A stretch of DNA of 61,253 nucleotides from Bacteroidales bacterium (lineage in GTDB: Bacteria; Bacteroidota; Bacteroidia; Bacteroidales; Tenuifilaceae), in the NCBI GenBank assembly GCA_028708425.1, contig JAQVYY010000015.1:1-61253 (forward strand), written 5' to 3'. Position numbers and translations under genes: made by a program. Each line of letters begins with the position of its first letter. The stretch's first letter is position 1. Below, piece by piece: positions 43,435 to 55,102 of the stretch. The notes beneath the pieces are model-generated. The model saw nothing but the letters and a program-made list of their open reading frames with translations, was not told where the DNA came from and did no database searches.

Positions 43435-43629
43435 ATGAAAGCGACAGAGATAAGAGAACTTACAGTTAAGGAAGTAGAAGAGCGCATCGAGACGTATGAA
43501 GATCAGCTGCTTAAGTTGCAGATGAACCATACCATTTCGCCTCTTGATAATCCCATGAAGATTAGCGAGATGCGTAAAACTATCGCAAGAATGAAAACCA
43601 TTCTTACCGAGCGTACTAGTCAGAAATAG
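43435..43629 (+). CDS. rpmC: 50S ribosomal protein L29
   Basis: 64 aa, two long helices (MKATEIRELTVKEVEERIETY...NPMKISEMRKTIARMKTIL). Sits at the tunnel exit beside L23. Confidence 0.95.
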   Translation: MKATEIRELTVKEVEERIETYEDQLLKLQMNHTISPLDNPMKISEMRKTIARMKTILTERTSQK

Positions 43630-43647
43630 TAAAGCCATCTTTCAACA

Positions 43648-43908
43648 ATGGAAAATAATCGAAATTTAAGAAAAGAGAGGATTGGGTTTGTGGTGAGCAA
43701 CCAAATGGAAAAATCTATAGTTGTAGCCGTTAAGCGCAAGGTAAAGCACCCAGTCTATGGCAAGTTTATCAATAGAACAACTAAGTTCTATGCCCACGAT
43801 GAGCAAAATACTTGCAACGTTGGCGATACCGTTCGGATAATGGAAACTCGGCCCTTGAGTAAAACCAAGTGCTGGAGGTTAGTAGAAATCATTGAAAGAG
43901 CAAAATAG
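43648..43908 (+). CDS. rpsQ: 30S ribosomal protein S17
   Basis: 86 aa OB-fold protein: [56 protein letters not shown]. Two bases before rplN. Confidence 0.97.
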   Translation: MENNRNLRKERIGFVVSNQMEKSIVVAVKRKVKHPVYGKFINRTTKFYAHDEQNTCNVGDTVRIMETRPLSKTKCWRLVEIIERAK

Positions 43909-43910
43909 CC

Positions 43911-44276
43911 ATGATACAGCAAGAAAGTAGACTACAAGTAGCCGACAATAGTGGTGCAAAGGAAGTCCTTTGTATTCGAGTACTCGGTGGTACTGGCAAA
44001 CGTTACGCCCGCATTGGTGATAAAATTGTTGTTACCGTAAAAAGTGCGCTGCCTAGCGGAGAAGTTAAAAAGGGGATTGTTACAAAAGCAGTAATCGTTA
44101 GAACAAAAAAAGAGATTAGACGGCCTGATGGTAGTTATATCCGTTTTGACGATAATGCCTGCGTACTTTTGAACACCCAGGGTGAGATTCGTGGAACCCG
44201 TATTTTTGGGCCAGTAGCTAGGGAACTTCGTGACAAGTACATGAAGATCGTTTCCCTTGCACCCGAAGTATTGTAA
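43911..44276 (+). CDS. rplN: 50S ribosomal protein L14
   Basis: 121 aa: [27 protein letters not shown] and [30 protein letters not shown]. It forms an intersubunit bridge and is the docking site of RsfS, which is encoded near the start of this window. Confidence 0.98.
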   Translation: MIQQESRLQVADNSGAKEVLCIRVLGGTGKRYARIGDKIVVTVKSALPSGEVKKGIVTKAVIVRTKKEIRRPDGSYIRFDDNACVLLNTQGEIRGTRIFGPVARELRDKYMKIVSLAPEVL

Positions 44277-44297
44277 TCTGATTAAATCGTAGTTGCG

Positions 44298-44621
44298 ATG
44301 AATAAGAAATTACACATAAAGAAAGGGGATATGGTATTCGTTAATGCAGGCGAATACAAAGGAAAGCAGGGTAAGGTATTAGAGGTGTTTGTGAAAAAAG
44401 AGCGGGCAATAGTAGAGGGAGTTAATATAATCTCTCGAAATACTAAGCCCAATGCCACTTACCCACAGGGAGGTATCATTAAAAAAGAGGCCCCCATTCA
44501 CATCTCAAACCTTATGCTGGTTGATCCCACCAGCGGCAAACCAACAAGAATTGGTCGCCGTAGGAATGAGAAAGACAAACTAGTTCGTTACTCAAAAAAA
44601 TCAGGGGAGGAGATCAAGTAA
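44298..44621 (+). CDS. rplX: 50S ribosomal protein L24
   Basis: 107 aa KOW-domain protein: [24 protein letters not shown] and [14 protein letters not shown]. Its last base is the first of the rplE ATG (TAATG overlap). Confidence 0.97.
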   Translation: MNKKLHIKKGDMVFVNAGEYKGKQGKVLEVFVKKERAIVEGVNIISRNTKPNATYPQGGIIKKEAPIHISNLMLVDPTSGKPTRIGRRRNEKDKLVRYSKKSGEEIK

Positions 44622-45178
44622 TGGAATACGTACCAAACCTCAAGAAAAAATATAAAGAGGAGATTATCCCAAACCTAACCAAAGAATTTGGTTATAAGAC
44701 GGTAATGCAAGTGCCTAAGCTAACGAAAATCGTGTTAAATCAAGGCGTTGGCCAGGCTGTTGCCGATAAAAAACTTATCGAGACAGCCCAAGAAGAGCTA
44801 ACCATTATCAGCGGGCAAAAAGCAGTTCAAACCGTATCGCGTAAGGATATATCGAACTTTAAACTACGTAGGGCTATGCCTATCGGAACTAAAGTAACGC
44901 TTCGTCGCGAAAAGATGTACGAATTCCTCGAAAGGCTAATCGCCGTTTCTTTACCCCGTATTCGTGACTTTAATGGAGTTAACGATAAGTTTGATGGCCG
45001 AGGCAATTATAGCCTTGGGATACAAGAGCATATTATCTTTCCTGAGATAGATATCGATAAGATTAATAAAATTCTTGGGATAGAGATAACTTTTGTAACT
45101 TCATCGAATACCGACGAAGAAGCATATGCTTTACTTCGTGAATTTGGTATTCCGTTTAAAAATGTTAAAAAAAACTAG
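44621..45178 (+). CDS. rplE: 50S ribosomal protein L5
   Basis: 185 aa, 5S rRNA binder: [44 protein letters not shown] and [21 protein letters not shown]. One-base overlap with rplX suggests coupled translation. Confidence 0.98.
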   Translation: MEYVPNLKKKYKEEIIPNLTKEFGYKTVMQVPKLTKIVLNQGVGQAVADKKLIETAQEELTIISGQKAVQTVSRKDISNFKLRRAMPIGTKVTLRREKMYEFLERLIAVSLPRIRDFNGVNDKFDGRGNYSLGIQEHIIFPEIDIDKINKILGIEITFVTSSNTDEEAYALLREFGIPFKNVKKN

Positions 45179-45181
45179 GGT

Positions 45182-45451
45182 ATGGCAAAAGAATCAATGA
45201 AAGCCAGAGAGGTAAAACGTGCAAAGCTGGCCGCAAAGTATGCAGAGAAACGTGCTCAGCTTAAAGCTGAGGGAGACTATGTAGGACTACAAAAACTACC
45301 TCGTAATTCTAATCCAATACGTCAGCGTAATCGGTGTTCGGTTACTGGGCGTCCACGTGGTTATATGCGTCAATTCGGCCTAAGTCGTATTACCTTTAGA
45401 GAGTTGGCTTCGAAAGGGCAAATTCCTGGTATAAGAAAAGCTAGTTGGTAA
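45182..45451 (+). CDS. rpsN: 30S ribosomal protein S14 (zinc-free form)
   Basis: 89 aa. [39 protein letters not shown] is diagnostic. Only one Cys remains where the zinc form has two CxxC pairs, so this is the C-minus long type. Confidence 0.97.
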   Translation: MAKESMKAREVKRAKLAAKYAEKRAQLKAEGDYVGLQKLPRNSNPIRQRNRCSVTGRPRGYMRQFGLSRITFRELASKGQIPGIRKASW

Positions 45452-45477
45452 TTACATTATATTAATACAACACAAAA

Positions 45478-45876
45478 ATGGTTACTGATCCCATTGCAGA
45501 TTATTTAACCCGAATTAGAAATGCCTCTATGGCAAATCTTCGGGTTCTTGAAATACCCGCCTCTAAGGTAAAGTTGGATATGACCAAAATCCTTATGGAT
45601 AAAGGCTACATACTTAACTATAAATTCGAAGAGGACGATAAGCAGGGTATTATTAAAATTGCTCTAAAGTATAACCCCGAGAGTAAAAAGAATGCTATTA
45701 AGCACCTAGAGAGGGTTAGTCGACCAGGTTTAAGAAAGTACGTTGGTGTAGATGAATTGCCACGTGTGCTTAATGGCCTGGGAATCGCTATTCTTTCTAC
45801 CTCTAAGGGTTTAATGAGTGATAAAGAAGCTCGTGTTCATAATATTGGAGGCGAAGTACTTTGTTATGTTTACTAA
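45478..45876 (+). CDS. rpsH: 30S ribosomal protein S8
   Basis: 132 aa: DPIADYLTRIRNASMANLR at the start and GIAILSTSKGLMSDKEARVHNIGGEVLCYVY at the end. Central organiser of the 30S platform. Confidence 0.98.
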   Translation: MVTDPIADYLTRIRNASMANLRVLEIPASKVKLDMTKILMDKGYILNYKFEEDDKQGIIKIALKYNPESKKNAIKHLERVSRPGLRKYVGVDELPRVLNGLGIAILSTSKGLMSDKEARVHNIGGEVLCYVY

Positions 45877-45895
45877 TTAATAATGACTAATTGAA

Positions 45896-46450
45896 ATGTC
45901 TAGAATTGGAAAAAAACCTGTAAACTTACCAGCTGGTGTTACCCTAAAGGTTAGCACCGACCATGTGGTAAGCGTTAAAGGCCCTCTAGGCGAGTTGCAT
46001 CAGAAGATTGATCCTGATATAACCGTAAATGTAGAGGGAACCACAGTAACTCTAGATAGACCAACCGAACAAATTCGTCATCGTTCCATGCACGGGCTTT
46101 ACCGCTCATTGATAAATAACATGGTTATCGGTGTTTCAGAAGGATGGTCTATACAGCAAGAGTTAATTGGAGTAGGCTTTAAGGCCGAAGTAAAAGGTCA
46201 AATATTGGAGCTTGGGCTTGGTTACTCGCACGATATTTATTTTCAGCTACCTAAGGAGGTATCGGCAGAGGCCAAAACCGAACGTAGAAGTAATCCTATA
46301 ATCACGCTTAAGAGTGCCGATAAGCAGCTATTGGGCGTAGTTTCCGCCAAAATTCGTTCGTTACGTAAGCCCGAACCTTATAAAGGGAAAGGTGTTCGTT
46401 TTGTGGGTGAAGAGGTTCGTAGGAAGTCTGGTAAATCAGCTAGTGTATAA
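45896..46450 (+). CDS. rplF: 50S ribosomal protein L6
   Basis: 184 aa with the duplicated L6 fold: MSRIGKKPVNLPAGV, GVSEGWSIQQELIGVGFKAEVKGQILELGLGYSH and the C-terminal EPYKGKGVRFVGEEVRRKSGK. Confidence 0.98.
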   Translation: MSRIGKKPVNLPAGVTLKVSTDHVVSVKGPLGELHQKIDPDITVNVEGTTVTLDRPTEQIRHRSMHGLYRSLINNMVIGVSEGWSIQQELIGVGFKAEVKGQILELGLGYSHDIYFQLPKEVSAEAKTERRSNPIITLKSADKQLLGVVSAKIRSLRKPEPYKGKGVRFVGEEVRRKSGKSASV

Positions 46451-46471
46451 TCTGTAAACATTTAATGTAGT

Positions 46472-46831
46472 ATGGCTCTAACAAAACAAGAGAGAAGGCT
46501 CAAGATAAAGAGGAGGATAAGGAAGAGAATTTTAGGAACTTCCCAAAAACCTAGATTATCAGTATATAGGAGCAATAAGCAGATAAGTGCGCAGGTTATC
46601 GACGATATTAATGGCGTAACCCTAGCTTCTGCTACCTCACGAGAAAAGAAAATTGCTGAAAAAGCAAAAATTACAAAAACCGAACAAGCCAGCCTTGTGG
46701 GTAAGTTGGTTGCTGAAAAAGCCACTGAGAAAGGTATTAGCACCGTTGTATTTGATCGCAACGGATTCCTTTACCATGGTCGTGTGAAGGCGCTAGCAGA
46801 TGCTGCAAGAGAAGGTGGCCTAAAATTTTAA
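46472..46831 (+). CDS. rplR: 50S ribosomal protein L18
   Basis: 119 aa, 5S rRNA binder: [38 protein letters not shown] and [28 protein letters not shown]. Confidence 0.98.
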   Translation: MALTKQERRLKIKRRIRKRILGTSQKPRLSVYRSNKQISAQVIDDINGVTLASATSREKKIAEKAKITKTEQASLVGKLVAEKATEKGISTVVFDRNGFLYHGRVKALADAAREGGLKF

Positions 46832-46836
46832 TAGCG

Positions 46837-47358
46837 ATGTTAACAAGTACAAATATTCGTAAAGTAAAGACTGCTGACCTTGAGCTAAAGGATAGGTTGG
46901 TTTCCATACAGCGAGTTACCAAAGTTACTAAGGGTGGTAGAACCTTTAGTTTTTCAGCCATTGTTGTGGTTGGAAACGAGAATGGTGTAGTTGGCTATGG
47001 CCTAGGAAAAGCAGGCGAGGTTACATCCGCTATTGCAAAAGGGATAGAGGATGCAAAGAAGAACCTGGTTAAAATACCTATCTATAAAGGTACTATTCCG
47101 CATCAGCAATACGCTAGGTATGGTGGGGCAGATGTGTTTATTAAGCCAGCCTCACCGGGTACAGGGGTTGTAGCTGGAGGCGCTATGAGAGCAGTGCTTG
47201 AAAGCGTTGGTATAACAGACGTGCTAGCAAAGTCTAAAGGATCATCAAATCCACATAATCTCGTTAAAGCAACTCTTAAGGCATTGCTAGAATTACGCGA
47301 TGCTTACGCAGTTGCTGCAATACGTGGGGTAGATTTGAACAAAGTGTTTAACGGTTAG
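46837..47358 (+). CDS. rpsE: 30S ribosomal protein S5
   Basis: 173 aa: [42 protein letters not shown] (dsRNA-binding-like fold) and [21 protein letters not shown]. Contributes to the mRNA entry pore and helicase activity. Confidence 0.98.
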   Translation: MLTSTNIRKVKTADLELKDRLVSIQRVTKVTKGGRTFSFSAIVVVGNENGVVGYGLGKAGEVTSAIAKGIEDAKKNLVKIPIYKGTIPHQQYARYGGADVFIKPASPGTGVVAGGAMRAVLESVGITDVLAKSKGSSNPHNLVKATLKALLELRDAYAVAAIRGVDLNKVFNG

Positions 47359-47369
47359 AATTCGGAGTT

Positions 47370-47549
47370 ATGGCAATTATAAAAATTACGCAGGTAAAGA
47401 GTAGTATTGGCTCAACGAAGCAACAAAAGGCATGCCTTGAGACATTAGGAATACGACGAATCAACCATAGTGTTGAGCGCGAAGATAACCCAATAACGTT
47501 GGGTATAGTACAGAAAGTTAAGCACCTTGTTCGAGTAGAACAAAAGTGA
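47370..47549 (+). CDS. rpmD: 50S ribosomal protein L30
   Basis: 59 aa, found by reading the gap between rpsE and rplO: MAIIKITQVKSSIGSTKQQK, then LETLGIRRINHSVEREDNP and IVQKVKHLVRVEQK. The pattern IGxxxxQKxxLxxLGLRRxNHxV is the L30 signature. Start ATG at 47370, 11 bp after rpsE; stop TGA. Confidence 0.95.
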   Translation: MAIIKITQVKSSIGSTKQQKACLETLGIRRINHSVEREDNPITLGIVQKVKHLVRVEQK

Positions 47550-47576
47550 TTACAAACCTTTTAATGGTTATATAAT

Positions 47577-48023
47577 ATGGAATTGCATAATTTAAAGCCC
47601 GCTAAAGGATCCACACATAAGGAGAAACGTATTGGTCGTGGACAAGGATCAGGTTATGGCGGCACTTCCACAAGAGGGCACAAGGGCGCTAAATCGCGCT
47701 CAGGGTACTCCAAAAAATTAGGGTTTGAGGGCGGACAAATGCCTTTACAACGTCGGTTGCCCAAGTTTGGTTTTAATAATCCCTCTCGAAGGGAGTACAA
47801 AGCAATAAATGTTGATGTTTTACAAGCTTTGGCCGACAAGCACAGTTTAGCTTCAATTGATGTACAAAGTCTAATTGATGCTGGTCTAATTTCAAAAACA
47901 GACCAGGTTAAAATATTAGGAAGCGGTACATTAACGGCTAAACTTGAAGTAAAAGCTCACGCTTTCTCAAAGAAAGCAATTGAAGCAATTGAGGCTGTTC
48001 AAGGATCAGCCGTAAAAATATAG
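47577..48023 (+). CDS. rplO: 50S ribosomal protein L15
   Basis: 148 aa: MELHNLKPAKGSTHKEKRIGRGQGSGYGGTSTRGHKGAKSRSG and FEGGQMPLQRRLPKFGFNN in the extended N-terminal arm, then the globular C-terminal domain. Four bases before secY. Confidence 0.98.
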   Translation: MELHNLKPAKGSTHKEKRIGRGQGSGYGGTSTRGHKGAKSRSGYSKKLGFEGGQMPLQRRLPKFGFNNPSRREYKAINVDVLQALADKHSLASIDVQSLIDAGLISKTDQVKILGSGTLTAKLEVKAHAFSKKAIEAIEAVQGSAVKI

Positions 48024-48027
48024 CTTA

Positions 48028-49353
48028 ATGAAATCTTTTTTTGAAACACTGAAAAATATTTTTAAGATAGAGGATCTGAGAAATCGTATCCTTTATACTT
48101 TAGGTATTTTACTTATTTATCGGTTGGGTAGTTATGTAGTGCTTCCTGGAATTGACCCAGCGCAGCTAGGTGCTTTAACAAGTCAAACTACTGATGGTAT
48201 AATGGGACTTCTGGATATGTTCTCAGGAGGATCATTTAGCCGTGCGTCAATTTTTGCTTTGGGAATAATGCCCTATATTTCTGCCTCAATTGTTGTACAA
48301 CTTCTAGGAATAGCCATACCGTACTTTCAGCGCCTACAGCGCGAAGGTGAAAGCGGACGGAGGAAAATTAATCAGATTACACGTTACTTAACTGTGATTA
48401 TTCTGGTTATTCAAGCTCCTGCCTATTTGGCTAACCTTCATAACCAGCTCCCCAGTTCGGCTTTTGCCCTTAAGGGAGCGTATTTTACAATCTCTTCAAC
48501 CATTATTCTTATTGCCGGAACTATGTTCATCATGTGGCTTGGTGAAAAAATTACCGACAAGGGTATTGGGAATGGTATCTCATTAATAATTATGATAGGT
48601 ATCATTGCTCGCTTACCCTTCGCTATTACTGCTGAATTTTTTCAGCGTGCAGAGGAGATGGCCGGAGGTTTGGTTATGTTTTTAGTTGAATTGATAATAC
48701 TGTTTGTTGTATTCATGTTTTCAATCCTCTTGGTCCAGGGAACCAGAAGAATCCCTGTTCAGTACGCTAAGCGCGTTGTGGGCAACAAGCAGTATGGAGG
48801 TGTAAGGCAGTATATCCCGCTGAAAGTAAACTCAGCCGGTGTAATGCCTATTATATTTGCACAGGCAATCATGTTTCTCCCAATGATGTTGGCAGGGTTT
48901 AATACCGAAGCTACCACGGGTATAGCGGCTGCATTTTCAGACTTTACAGGGTTTTGGTACAACTTTACATTTGCCATACTCATCATTGCGTTTACCTACT
49001 TTTACACCGCTGTTACTATTAATCCCAACCAAATGGCGGAGGATATGAAGAAGAATGGAGGGTTTATTCCTGGCGTTAAACCAGGAAAGAAAACCGTAGA
49101 GTTCCTTGATAATATTATGTCAAAGATTACGCTACCGGGATCAATCTTCCTTGCTTTAATTGCTATTCTCCCAGCTTTTGCAATGATGTTTGGCGTTAAC
49201 AACCAGTTTGCACAGTTTTATGGAGGTACATCATTACTTATCTTGGTAGGTGTGGTGCTCGATACGCTGCAGCAAGTTGAAAGCCATTTGCTAATGCGAC
49301 ATTACGACGGATTAATGAAAACGGGTAGGATAAAAGGAAAATCAGGAATGTAA
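48028..49353 (+). CDS. secY: Protein translocase subunit SecY
   Basis: 441 aa, ten membrane segments. The core channel of the Sec translocon. Visible landmarks: LYTLGILLIYRLGSYVVLPGI (TM1), SGGSFSRASIFALGIMPYISASI (plug/TM2 region), the cytoplasmic loop YAKRVVGNKQYGGVRQYIPLKVNSAGVMPIIFA, and DNIMSKITLPGSIFLALIAI. Lies in the spc part of the operon as in most bacteria. Confidence 0.98.
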   Translation: MKSFFETLKNIFKIEDLRNRILYTLGILLIYRLGSYVVLPGIDPAQLGALTSQTTDGIMGLLDMFSGGSFSRASIFALGIMPYISASIVVQLLGIAIPYFQRLQREGESGRRKINQITRYLTVIILVIQAPAYLANLHNQLPSSAFALKGAYFTISSTIILIAGTMFIMWLGEKITDKGIGNGISLIIMIGIIARLPFAITAEFFQRAEEMAGGLVMFLVELIILFVVFMFSILLVQGTRRIPVQYAKRVVGNKQYGGVRQYIPLKVNSAGVMPIIFAQAIMFLPMMLAGFNTEATTGIAAAFSDFTGFWYNFTFAILIIAFTYFYTAVTINPNQMAEDMKKNGGFIPGVKPGKKTVEFLDNIMSKITLPGSIFLALIAILPAFAMMFGVNNQFAQFYGGTSLLILVGVVLDTLQQVESHLLMRHYDGLMKTGRIKGKSGM

Positions 49354-49380
49354 AAGTTCCTAAAACGTTCTTTAAAAACA

Positions 49381-50157
49381 ATGTCAATAGTAAGGTCAGA
49401 AGAAGAGATTGAAATTTTACGAATTAATGCCGATTTGGTTTCCAGAACTTTGGCCGAAATGGCTAAAATTCTAAAACCTGGCATTACCACTCTTCAACTC
49501 GACAAGGTTGCCGAGGAGTTTATTCGCGATCATGGAGCCGAACCTGGGTTTTTAGGGTTTAATGGGTATCCCAATACGCTATGCATCTCAATAAATGATG
49601 CTGTGGTACATGGAATACCTTCAAGGTATGCCATTAGGGAAAGTGATATTATTTCGATTGACTGTGGAACAAAGTATAAAGGTTACTATGGAGATTCGGC
49701 GTACTCATTTGCTGTGAAGCCCTTGTCTAATGCTTTAAAAAAATTGCTTACCGTTACCAAGGAAAGTCTTTTTAAAGGAATTCAACAGGCAGTTGATGGG
49801 AACAGGGTAGGCGATATTTCAAATGCGGTACAGCACCATGCCGAAAGTAATGGTTTTTCTGTTGTTCGCGAACTAGTAGGCCATGCTGTGGGTACCAATA
49901 TGCACGAAAAGCCCGAGGTTCCAAATTTTGGTTCTAAGGGCAGAGGAACAAAGTTGCGCGAGGGAATGGTGCTATGCATTGAACCCATGGTTAATTTGGG
50001 TGGTCGGCAAATCTATCAGGAAAATGATGGATGGACCATACGCACATACGACCGAAAACCGTCGGCTCATTTTGAGTTGACGGTGGTAGTTCGTAAGGGC
50101 AAAGCCGAACTCTTGTCAACCTTTAAGTACATTGATGAAATTTATACATTACAATAA
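49381..50157 (+). CDS. map: Methionine aminopeptidase, type I
   Basis: 258 aa; removes the initiator Met. Metal ligands fall in DCGTKYKGYYGDSAYSF (two Asp), GHAVGTNMHEKPEVPNFG (His) and MVLCIEPMVNLG (Glu), with the last Glu near the end. No N-terminal zinc finger, as expected for the bacterial form. Confidence 0.97.
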   Translation: MSIVRSEEEIEILRINADLVSRTLAEMAKILKPGITTLQLDKVAEEFIRDHGAEPGFLGFNGYPNTLCISINDAVVHGIPSRYAIRESDIISIDCGTKYKGYYGDSAYSFAVKPLSNALKKLLTVTKESLFKGIQQAVDGNRVGDISNAVQHHAESNGFSVVRELVGHAVGTNMHEKPEVPNFGSKGRGTKLREGMVLCIEPMVNLGGRQIYQENDGWTIRTYDRKPSAHFELTVVVRKGKAELLSTFKYIDEIYTLQ

Positions 50158-50172
50158 ACTCATAAAATTATT

Positions 50173-50391
50173 ATGGCCAAACAACCTGCCATTGAGAAAG
50201 ATGGAACAATAATAGAAGCCCTATCAAACGCAATGTTTAGGGTTGAGTTGGATAATGGGCATATTGTAACTGCTCATATATCTGGCAAGATGCGTATGCA
50301 TTACATTAAAATTCTACCTGGAGACAAAGTGAAGATTGAATTATCTCCTTACGATTTGTCTAAAGGTCGGATAACGTTTCGATATAAGTAA
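50173..50391 (+). CDS. infA: Translation initiation factor IF-1
   Basis: 72 aa, one OB fold: [30 protein letters not shown] and the [26 protein letters not shown] stretch. Binds the A site of the 30S during initiation. Confidence 0.98.
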   Translation: MAKQPAIEKDGTIIEALSNAMFRVELDNGHIVTAHISGKMRMHYIKILPGDKVKIELSPYDLSKGRITFRYK

Positions 50392-50415
50392 TTAAACGTA
50401 AATAAGTATTTTCCG

Positions 50416-50532
50416 ATGAAAGTAAGAACTTCAGTAAAAAAACGTAGCGACGATTGTGTAATCGTTAAACGTAAAGGGCGTTTGTACGTGATTAATAAAA
50501 AAAATCCAAAGTTTAAGCAACGCCAAAAATAA
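50416..50532 (+). CDS. rpmJ: 50S ribosomal protein L36 (zinc-free form)
   Basis: 38 aa, located between infA and rps[15 protein letters not shown], then [17 protein letters not shown] and KFKQRQK. Zinc ligands at positions 11, 14, 27 and 33 of the usual form are here Ser, Cys, Asn and Phe, so no zinc ribbon can form. The KQRQ end is conserved. Confidence 0.96.
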   Translation: MKVRTSVKKRSDDCVIVKRKGRLYVINKKNPKFKQRQK

Positions 50533-50570
50533 TTTATTAACTTTGTACCTTAATTTTTTAAGAAGATAAT

Positions 50571-50948
50571 ATGGCACGTATTGTAGGTGTTGATCTACCA
50601 AAAAATAAGCGAGGCGAAGTTGCATTAACCTACATATATGGGGTTGGTCGTAGCAGCGCACGCAAAATCCTTGAAGAAGCAGGTGTTGACATCAACGCCC
50701 AGGTTAAGGATTGGACCGACGAGAATATTAATAAAATTCGCGCGGTACTTAATGAAAACCACAAGGTTGAAGGTGAGCTACGCTCAATGGTTCAGCTTAA
50801 CATTAAGCGTTTAATGGACATTGGTTGTTACAGGGGTGTACGCCACCGCATTGGACTGCCTGTTAGAGGCCAATCTACCAAGAATAATGCGCGTACTCGC
50901 AAAGGAAGAAAGAAGACAGTTGCCAATAAGAAGAAAGCGATTAAATAG
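50571..50948 (+). CDS. rpsM: 30S ribosomal protein S13
   Basis: 125 aa: [33 protein letters not shown] and [34 protein letters not shown] -7-like sequence lies upstream at 50538-50545 without a -33 partner, so an internal promoter is only a possibility. Confidence 0.98.
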   Translation: MARIVGVDLPKNKRGEVALTYIYGVGRSSARKILEEAGVDINAQVKDWTDENINKIRAVLNENHKVEGELRSMVQLNIKRLMDIGCYRGVRHRIGLPVRGQSTKNNARTRKGRKKTVANKKKAIK

Positions 50949-50958
50949 ATCATAGGAC

Positions 50959-51345
50959 ATGGCGAAGAAATCAGGATCATCTAGAAAGAAAGTAAAAGTT
51001 GAAGCAGTGGGACAAGCATATGTTCACTCATCTTTCAACAACATCATTGTAACGCTTACCAATAGTACAGGACAGGTTATTTCCTGGTCATCTTCAGGGA
51101 AAATGGGATTTAGGGGATCGAAAAAGAATACCCCCTACGCAGCCCAAACTGCTGCTGAAGATTGTGCAAAGGTTGCGTATGACTTAGGCTTACGTAAAGT
51201 GAAAGTTTACGTGAAAGGGCCAGGTTCAGGTCGCGAATCAGCTATTCGTACAATCCATACTGCTGGTATTGAGGTAACAGAAATTACCGATGTTACACCA
51301 TTGCCACATAATGGATGTCGTCCTCCCAAAAGGCGAAGAGTTTAA
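50959..51345 (+). CDS. rpsK: 30S ribosomal protein S11
   Basis: 128 aa: [44 protein letters not shown] and [17 protein letters not shown] at the end. Platform protein near the mRNA exit. Confidence 0.98.
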   Translation: MAKKSGSSRKKVKVEAVGQAYVHSSFNNIIVTLTNSTGQVISWSSSGKMGFRGSKKNTPYAAQTAAEDCAKVAYDLGLRKVKVYVKGPGSGRESAIRTIHTAGIEVTEITDVTPLPHNGCRPPKRRRV

Positions 51346-51384
51346 CTATTTGGCAATTATTTAGAAACATAAAAATTTTGAGGA

Positions 51385-51993
51385 ATGGCAAGATATACTG
51401 GACCAACCACTAGGATTGCACGAAAATTTGGGGAGCCCATATTTGGGCCTGATAAGGTTCTTGAAAAAAAGAACTATCCCCCAGGAATGCATGGTGTGAA
51501 CAGAAGACGAAAAAAAGTGTCCGAATACGGTGTTCAGCTGTTAGAGAAACAAAAAGCAAAATACACCTATGGAATTTTAGAGAAACAATTCTTAAATACT
51601 TTTAAAAAGGCATCGCGGATACCAGGCGTAACGGGTGTAATTCTACTTCAGCTGCTTGAGGCGCGTTTAGATAACGTGGTTTTCCGCTTAGGAATAGCTC
51701 CAACAAGGGCTGCAGCAAGACAGCTTGTTAGTCACCGACATATTACCGTAAATGGTAAAGTAGTTAATATTCCCTCATACACCCTTAAAGGTGGTGACCT
51801 AGTTGGCGTTCGCGAAAAATCAAAATCGCTCGAAACGGTTACCGAATCATTAACAAGTAATCGTGCATCAAAATACTCTTGGTTAGAATGGGATAGCGAA
51901 AAGCTGGTGGGTAAATATCTGAACGACCCCGAGAGAGATGACATCCCAGAGAATATCAAGGAGCAGTTAATTGTTGAATTATACTCTAAGTAA
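51385..51993 (+). CDS. rpsD: 30S ribosomal protein S4
   Basis: 202 aa: [21 protein letters not shown], then [22 protein letters not shown] and the S4 RNA-binding domain [39 protein letters not shown]. The N-terminus has no zinc cysteines. Confidence 0.98.
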   Translation: MARYTGPTTRIARKFGEPIFGPDKVLEKKNYPPGMHGVNRRRKKVSEYGVQLLEKQKAKYTYGILEKQFLNTFKKASRIPGVTGVILLQLLEARLDNVVFRLGIAPTRAAARQLVSHRHITVNGKVVNIPSYTLKGGDLVGVREKSKSLETVTESLTSNRASKYSWLEWDSEKLVGKYLNDPERDDIPENIKEQLIVELYSK

Positions 51994-52005
51994 AAAATAA
52001 ACCCA

Positions 52006-52998
52006 ATGGCAATTCTGGCATTTCAAAAACCCGATAAGGTAATAATGCTTGAGTCTACCGATTTTTTTGGTAAATTCGAGTTTCGTCCTCTAGAGCCAGG
52101 TTACGGAATTACGGTAGGCAATGCCCTCAGACGAATTCTGCTATCTTCTCTCGAGGGATACGCCATAACATCCATAAAGATTTCTGGTGTCGACCATGAA
52201 TTTTCTGTAATACCAGGTGTTGTGGAAGATGTCCCCGAAATCATACTTAATCTGAAGCAAGTTCGATTGAAAAAGATAGTGGAGGATGTCGAGGATGAGA
52301 AGGTTACAATATCTATTTCTGGACAAAATGAATTCAAAGCAGGGTTCCTTTCAAACTTCCTGACGGGGTTTAAGGTCCTAAATCCTGACTTTGTAATTTG
52401 TAAAATGGAACCCGACGTTAAGCTCGAAATTCAGATTACAATTGGGAAAGGGCGTGGATATGTGCCTGCAGAGGAGAATAAGCAAGATGATGTTGAGTTC
52501 GGAGTAATTCCCATCGATTCAATACATACTCCCATTAAAAATGTGAAGTATGAGGTGGAGAATTACAGGGTAGAGCAAAAGACCGACTACGAAAAATTAA
52601 TCTTCGAAATAGCAACCGATGGCAGTATTCACCCCAAAGATGCACTTAAGGAAGCTGCTAAAATTTTAATTTATCATTTCATGCTTTTCTCTGATGAGAA
52701 AATAACCCTTGATACCGACGACAAGTTTGCAAACGAAGAGTTTGATGAAGAGGTGCTTCACATGCGTCAGCTTCTGAAAACAAAACTTGTAGATCTTGAC
52801 CTCTCGGTTAGAGCGCTTAACTGTCTAAAAGCTGCAGAAGTTGACACCCTAGGTCACCTGGTGCAGTTTAATAAGAACGACTTGCTCAAATTTAGAAACT
52901 TCGGGAAAAAGTCTCTCGCTGAACTCGAAGATTTACTCGAGGGTATGAATCTAACTTTTAGCATGGATATTACTAAGTACAAACTTGACAAGGAATAA
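52006..52998 (+). CDS. rpoA: DNA-directed RNA polymerase subunit alpha
   Basis: 330 aa. N-terminal assembly domain ([35 protein letters not shown]), linker, and the C-terminal domain of helix-hairpin-helix type ([25 protein letters not shown]...[24 protein letters not shown]) that meets upstream DNA and activators. Confidence 0.98.
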   Translation: MAILAFQKPDKVIMLESTDFFGKFEFRPLEPGYGITVGNALRRILLSSLEGYAITSIKISGVDHEFSVIPGVVEDVPEIILNLKQVRLKKIVEDVEDEKVTISISGQNEFKAGFLSNFLTGFKVLNPDFVICKMEPDVKLEIQITIGKGRGYVPAEENKQDDVEFGVIPIDSIHTPIKNVKYEVENYRVEQKTDYEKLIFEIATDGSIHPKDALKEAAKILIYHFMLFSDEKITLDTDDKFANEEFDEEVLHMRQLLKTKLVDLDLSVRALNCLKAAEVDTLGHLVQFNKNDLLKFRNFGKKSLAELEDLLEGMNLTFSMDITKYKLDKE

Positions 52999-53003
52999 TT
53001 AAG

Positions 53004-53630
53004 ATGAGACACAATAAAAAAGGCAATCATCTAGGAAGGACATCCTCTCACCGTAAGGCTATGCTAGCGAATATGTCTGTGTCTTTAATTCGTCATAAAC
53101 GAATTAAAACAACAGTTGCTAAGGCAAAAGCACTTAGGGTTTACGTTGAACCTTTAATTACTAAAAGTAAGAATGATACAACACACTCACGTAGAGTTGT
53201 TTTTTCGCATTTGAAAGATAAAAATGCGGTTAATGAACTCTTTCGCGATATATCAGTAAAAGTAGCAGATAGACCCGGAGGGTACACGCGAATTTTAAAA
53301 ACTGGTACGCGTTTGGGAGATAATGCTGAGATGTGTATTATTGAGCTGGTTGATTATAACACTACTTATACCAGTGATTCTAAGGCCGCTAAACCAGCTG
53401 CTAGGCGAACTCGTAGGGGCAAAACAAAATCAGCACCAACTAAAACAGTTTCAGTAGATGCTGGCGGGAAAGTAGTTGATACAGAAACGGTTGCCGAAGA
53501 ACCTGCTGCAAAAAAAGTAGAAGGAAAAATAGACGAACCAGCTGTTGAAATACCTAAGGAGGCCAAGCCTAAAGAGGATAAACCTAAGGATTCTCCTGCA
53601 AAAGGCGAGACACCAGAAAAGGAAGCGTAA
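53004..53630 (+). CDS. rplQ: 50S ribosomal protein L17 with long charged tail
   Basis: 208 aa, against about 120-160 in most bacteria. The L17 core ([24 protein letters not shown] ... [20 protein letters not shown]) ends near residue 120. The remaining 85 or so residues are Ala/Lys/Glu/Pro-rich and disordered-looking ([46 protein letters not shown]). Last gene of the operon, with a terminator 26 bp after the stop. Confidence 0.96.
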   Translation: MRHNKKGNHLGRTSSHRKAMLANMSVSLIRHKRIKTTVAKAKALRVYVEPLITKSKNDTTHSRRVVFSHLKDKNAVNELFRDISVKVADRPGGYTRILKTGTRLGDNAEMCIIELVDYNTTYTSDSKAAKPAARRTRRGKTKSAPTKTVSVDAGGKVVDTETVAEEPAAKKVEGKIDEPAVEIPKEAKPKEDKPKDSPAKGETPEKEA

Positions 53631-53655
53631 GTAATTACGTACATATAGAATAACT

Positions 53656-53690
53656 AGGGGGTTTGTCTAATGGCAAACCCCTTATTTTTT
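53656..53690 (+). terminator. Intrinsic terminator of the ribosomal operon
   Basis: Stem GGGGTTTG / CAAACCCC with an 8-nt loop followed by TTATTTTTT. Located between rplQ and enolase. Confidence 0.9.
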
Positions 53691-53718
53691 CTAATTTTAC
53701 AGATGTTTATTAATTTAA

Positions 53719-55020
<1,302 letters not shown>

Positions 55021-55035
55021 TATACTGTGTGATAG

Positions 55036-55073
55036 AAAAAGGGCTCTTCTGTTTTGCGAAGAGCCCTTTTTTT
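55036..55073 (+). terminator. Intrinsic terminator after enolase
   Basis: Stem AAAAGGGCTCTTC / GAAGAGCCCTTTT, perfect, with an 8-nt loop and a run of seven T. Confidence 0.92.
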
Positions 55074-55102
55074 GTATCTTCACACGTTATAAAATAGTGT
55101 GT

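Noticed and set aside
50538-50545. Internal promoter before rpsM (TAACTTTG)
   Set aside because: -7 fits but no -33 at suitable distance; left out as a feature.
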